A stretch of DNA of 7,159 bases from positions 1 to 7,159 of the forward strand of contig JAIBHM010000095.1 in NCBI GenBank assembly GCA_020028535.1, read 5' to 3'. This stretch comes from Armatimonadota bacterium (lineage in GTDB: Bacteria > Sysuimicrobiota > Sysuimicrobiia > Sysuimicrobiales > Kaftiobacteriaceae). A program made the position numbers and the translations under genes. Shown in pieces: positions 6,013-7,159 of this stretch. Every line of letters starts with the position of its first letter. Position 1 is the first letter of the stretch. Below the pieces are notes generated by a model that did not search any database, was not told where the DNA came from, and saw only the letters and a program-made list of their open reading frames with translations.

Positions 6013-6725
6013 TGGCCGGGTACACGGTCAGGCTGCCCCAGTTTGAAGGCTCGCTGGACCTGCTGCTGAGCCTGGCCCAGCAGGGACAGGTCGATCTGCG
6101 TGAGATTCCCCTCGGGCAAATCGCCGAGGAGTATCTCGCCGCCTCCCGCGCACACTTCGATCTCGACGAGGCCACGGAGGTGCTGTGGGCGCTCGCGGCG
6201 ATGATCGAGATGAAATCGCGGCTGCTCGTGCCCAAGCCGGAGGTCATCGAGGAGCCGCTGATCGTCGACGGCGAGCCGTCGGACCTGCAGGAACGGCTCG
6301 AGGAGCAAGCCCAGGAGTATCGCACCTTCAAAGAAGTCAGTCTCGCCTTGCGGGCCCTCGAGGACTACCAGAAGAAAGTCTTCGCGCGTCCCAAGGAAGG
6401 CGATTCGGGGGAGGTCATCCTCGAAGGTGTGACCATCGACGACCTGTTCCGCTCCTTCCAGCAAGTGCTGGAGCGGGCGCGCGAGCACGTCGGCGAGGTC
6501 GCAGCTGAAGAAATCAAGGTCGCGGACCGCATGGACGCCATCCTCTCCCTGCTGGGGGTTTCCCCGCAGGGCGTGGAGTTTCCCAACCTCTTCTCCCCTG
6601 CGGCCGGTCTGCTCGAAGTGATCGTCACCTTTCTGGCGCTGCTCGAGCTCATCAAACAACGCCGCGTCAGCGCGCAGCAGCCCAAACCCTTCGCCACGAT
6701 CCGGCTGGTGCTCGTGCCCGCATGA
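6012..6725 (+). CDS. scpA: Segregation and condensation protein A (kleisin of the SMC complex)
   Basis: ScpA is the kleisin that bridges the two heads of the SMC dimer and recruits ScpB, driving chromosome compaction and segregation on the nucleoid. The 237 residues fit the usual size. The N-terminal helical domain shows the family signature FEGSLDLLLSLAQQGQVDL (11-29), then PLGQIAEEYL and LAAMIEMKSRLLVPK (about 61-75). A charged middle region with YRTFKEVSLALRALEDYQ (103-120) leads to the C-terminal winged helix (about 165-237), whose VTFLALLELIKQRRV (205-219) is the typical SMC-head-binding helix. The ATG at 6012 shares its A with the TGA of the protease gene (TGATG), indicating translational coupling. 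A longer in-frame start at 5973 would overlap the protease and is rejected. The gene overlaps scpB by 4 bp. Confidence 0.95.
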   Translation: MAGYTVRLPQFEGSLDLLLSLAQQGQVDLREIPLGQIAEEYLAASRAHFDLDEATEVLWALAAMIEMKSRLLVPKPEVIEEPLIVDGEPSDLQERLEEQAQEYRTFKEVSLALRALEDYQKKVFARPKEGDSGEVILEGVTIDDLFRSFQQVLERAREHVGEVAAEEIKVADRMDAILSLLGVSPQGVEFPNLFSPAAGLLEVIVTFLALLELIKQRRVSAQQPKPFATIRLVLVPA

Positions 6726-7159
6726 TGACCGAACCCGAGGTGCGCCCGGCCGGGCCTGAACTCGAGCGTGACCACCTCAAGAGGGCAGTCGAGTGCGTGC
6801 TGCTCGTCGGAGGAGGTCCGGTCACCCCGGATCAGCTGAAGGACACGCTTGGCGTCCCCGTGGAGCTCGTCCACGAGGTCTTACTCGATCTGGTGGCAGA
6901 ATACCGCGACCGCGGACTGCAGATCCAGGCGCTTGCGGGCGGGTACCAACTGTGCACCCGTCCTGAGTTCTCCGAGTACGTCCAGCGCTTTCTCCGGCTC
7001 GATCAGCGAGAGCCGTTGTCGCAGGCGGCGTTGGAGACCCTGGCCATCGTCGCGTACCGTCAGCCGGTGACGCGGGCCGAAATCGAGGCCGTGCGCGGGG
7101 TGCGGTGTGAGCACGTCCTGGAACGACTCCTCGATCGCCATCTGATTCGGGATCTCGGC
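6722..7159 (+). CDS. scpB: Segregation and condensation protein B (5' part, continues past the right edge)
   Basis: The frame opens at ATG 6722 and is still open at the last base, giving the first 146 residues; a complete ScpB is usually about 180-250. ScpB dimers bind ScpA in the SMC-ScpAB condensin. The first winged-helix domain begins near residue 18 (HLKRAVECVLLVGGGPVT), with GGYQLCTRPEFSEYVQRFL at about 73-91. The family signature PLSQAALETLAIVAYRQPV (98-116) leads into the second winged helix, TRAEIEAVRGV and onward; the final residues of that domain are missing. Its ATGATGA start overlaps the scpA stop by 4 bp, so translation is probably coupled. The second ATG (6725) is an alternative start one codon later. 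The N-terminal 15 or so residues are polar and poorly conserved-looking, as is common in the family. Confidence 0.94.
   Translation, partial: MMTEPEVRPAGPELERDHLKRAVECVLLVGGGPVTPDQLKDTLGVPVELVHEVLLDLVAEYRDRGLQIQALAGGYQLCTRPEFSEYVQRFLRLDQREPLSQAALETLAIVAYRQPVTRAEIEAVRGVRCEHVLERLLDRHLIRDLG

Overview
This is a gene-dense, high-GC bacterial chromosomal segment. It carries seven protein-coding genes (five complete, one cut at each edge) and no RNA gene, mobile element or CRISPR array that I can see. Housekeeping genes dominate: a tRNA m1A methyltransferase, diaminopimelate decarboxylase and the ScpA/ScpB subunits of an SMC condensin. ScpAB together with a TrmI-type methyltransferase and high GC fits a Terrabacteria-like lineage (actinobacterial, Thermus-like, or an uncultured high-GC thermophile-type phylum). 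The sequence alone does not let me name the organism.

Layout. Bases 1-159 are the 3' end of a cobalamin-binding (methylmalonyl-CoA mutase type) gene, followed 11 bp later by trmI (171-1016, +). A minus-strand pair comes next: an acetyl-CoA acetyltransferase-type thiolase (2756-3934), then an SLC13/DASS-type membrane transporter with two internal RCK_C (TrkA-C) domains (960-2747), separated by only 8 bp. The transporter runs tail-to-tail into trmI and overlaps it by 57 bp. A divergent control region (3935-4060) separates the minus-strand pair from a plus-strand run: lysA (4061-5374), a short site-2-type M50 membrane protease (5395-6012), scpA (6012-6725) and scpB (6722 to the right edge). The last three junctions are a 20-bp gap, a 1-bp TGATG overlap and a 4-bp ATGA overlap, so this run looks like one operon.

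Function. The lysA-protease-scpA-scpB run couples lysine/peptidoglycan precursor supply, membrane proteolysis and chromosome segregation by co-location rather than by pathway. The mutase fragment and thiolase both belong to acyl-CoA metabolism, and the transporter next to the thiolase may move an organic or inorganic anion; that link is inference.

The most interesting structure is not a new system but two compact arrangements. (1) In the trmI/transporter overlap the two frames are codon-aligned antisense, so each gene's TAG stop is the other's CTA leucine codon. (2) In the divergent control region two sigma70-type promoters share the same -10 hexamer and 17-bp spacing, give predicted leaders of only about 12-13 nt, and flank a dyad centred midway between their -35 boxes. 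I found no convincing evidence of a previously undescribed multi-gene system.
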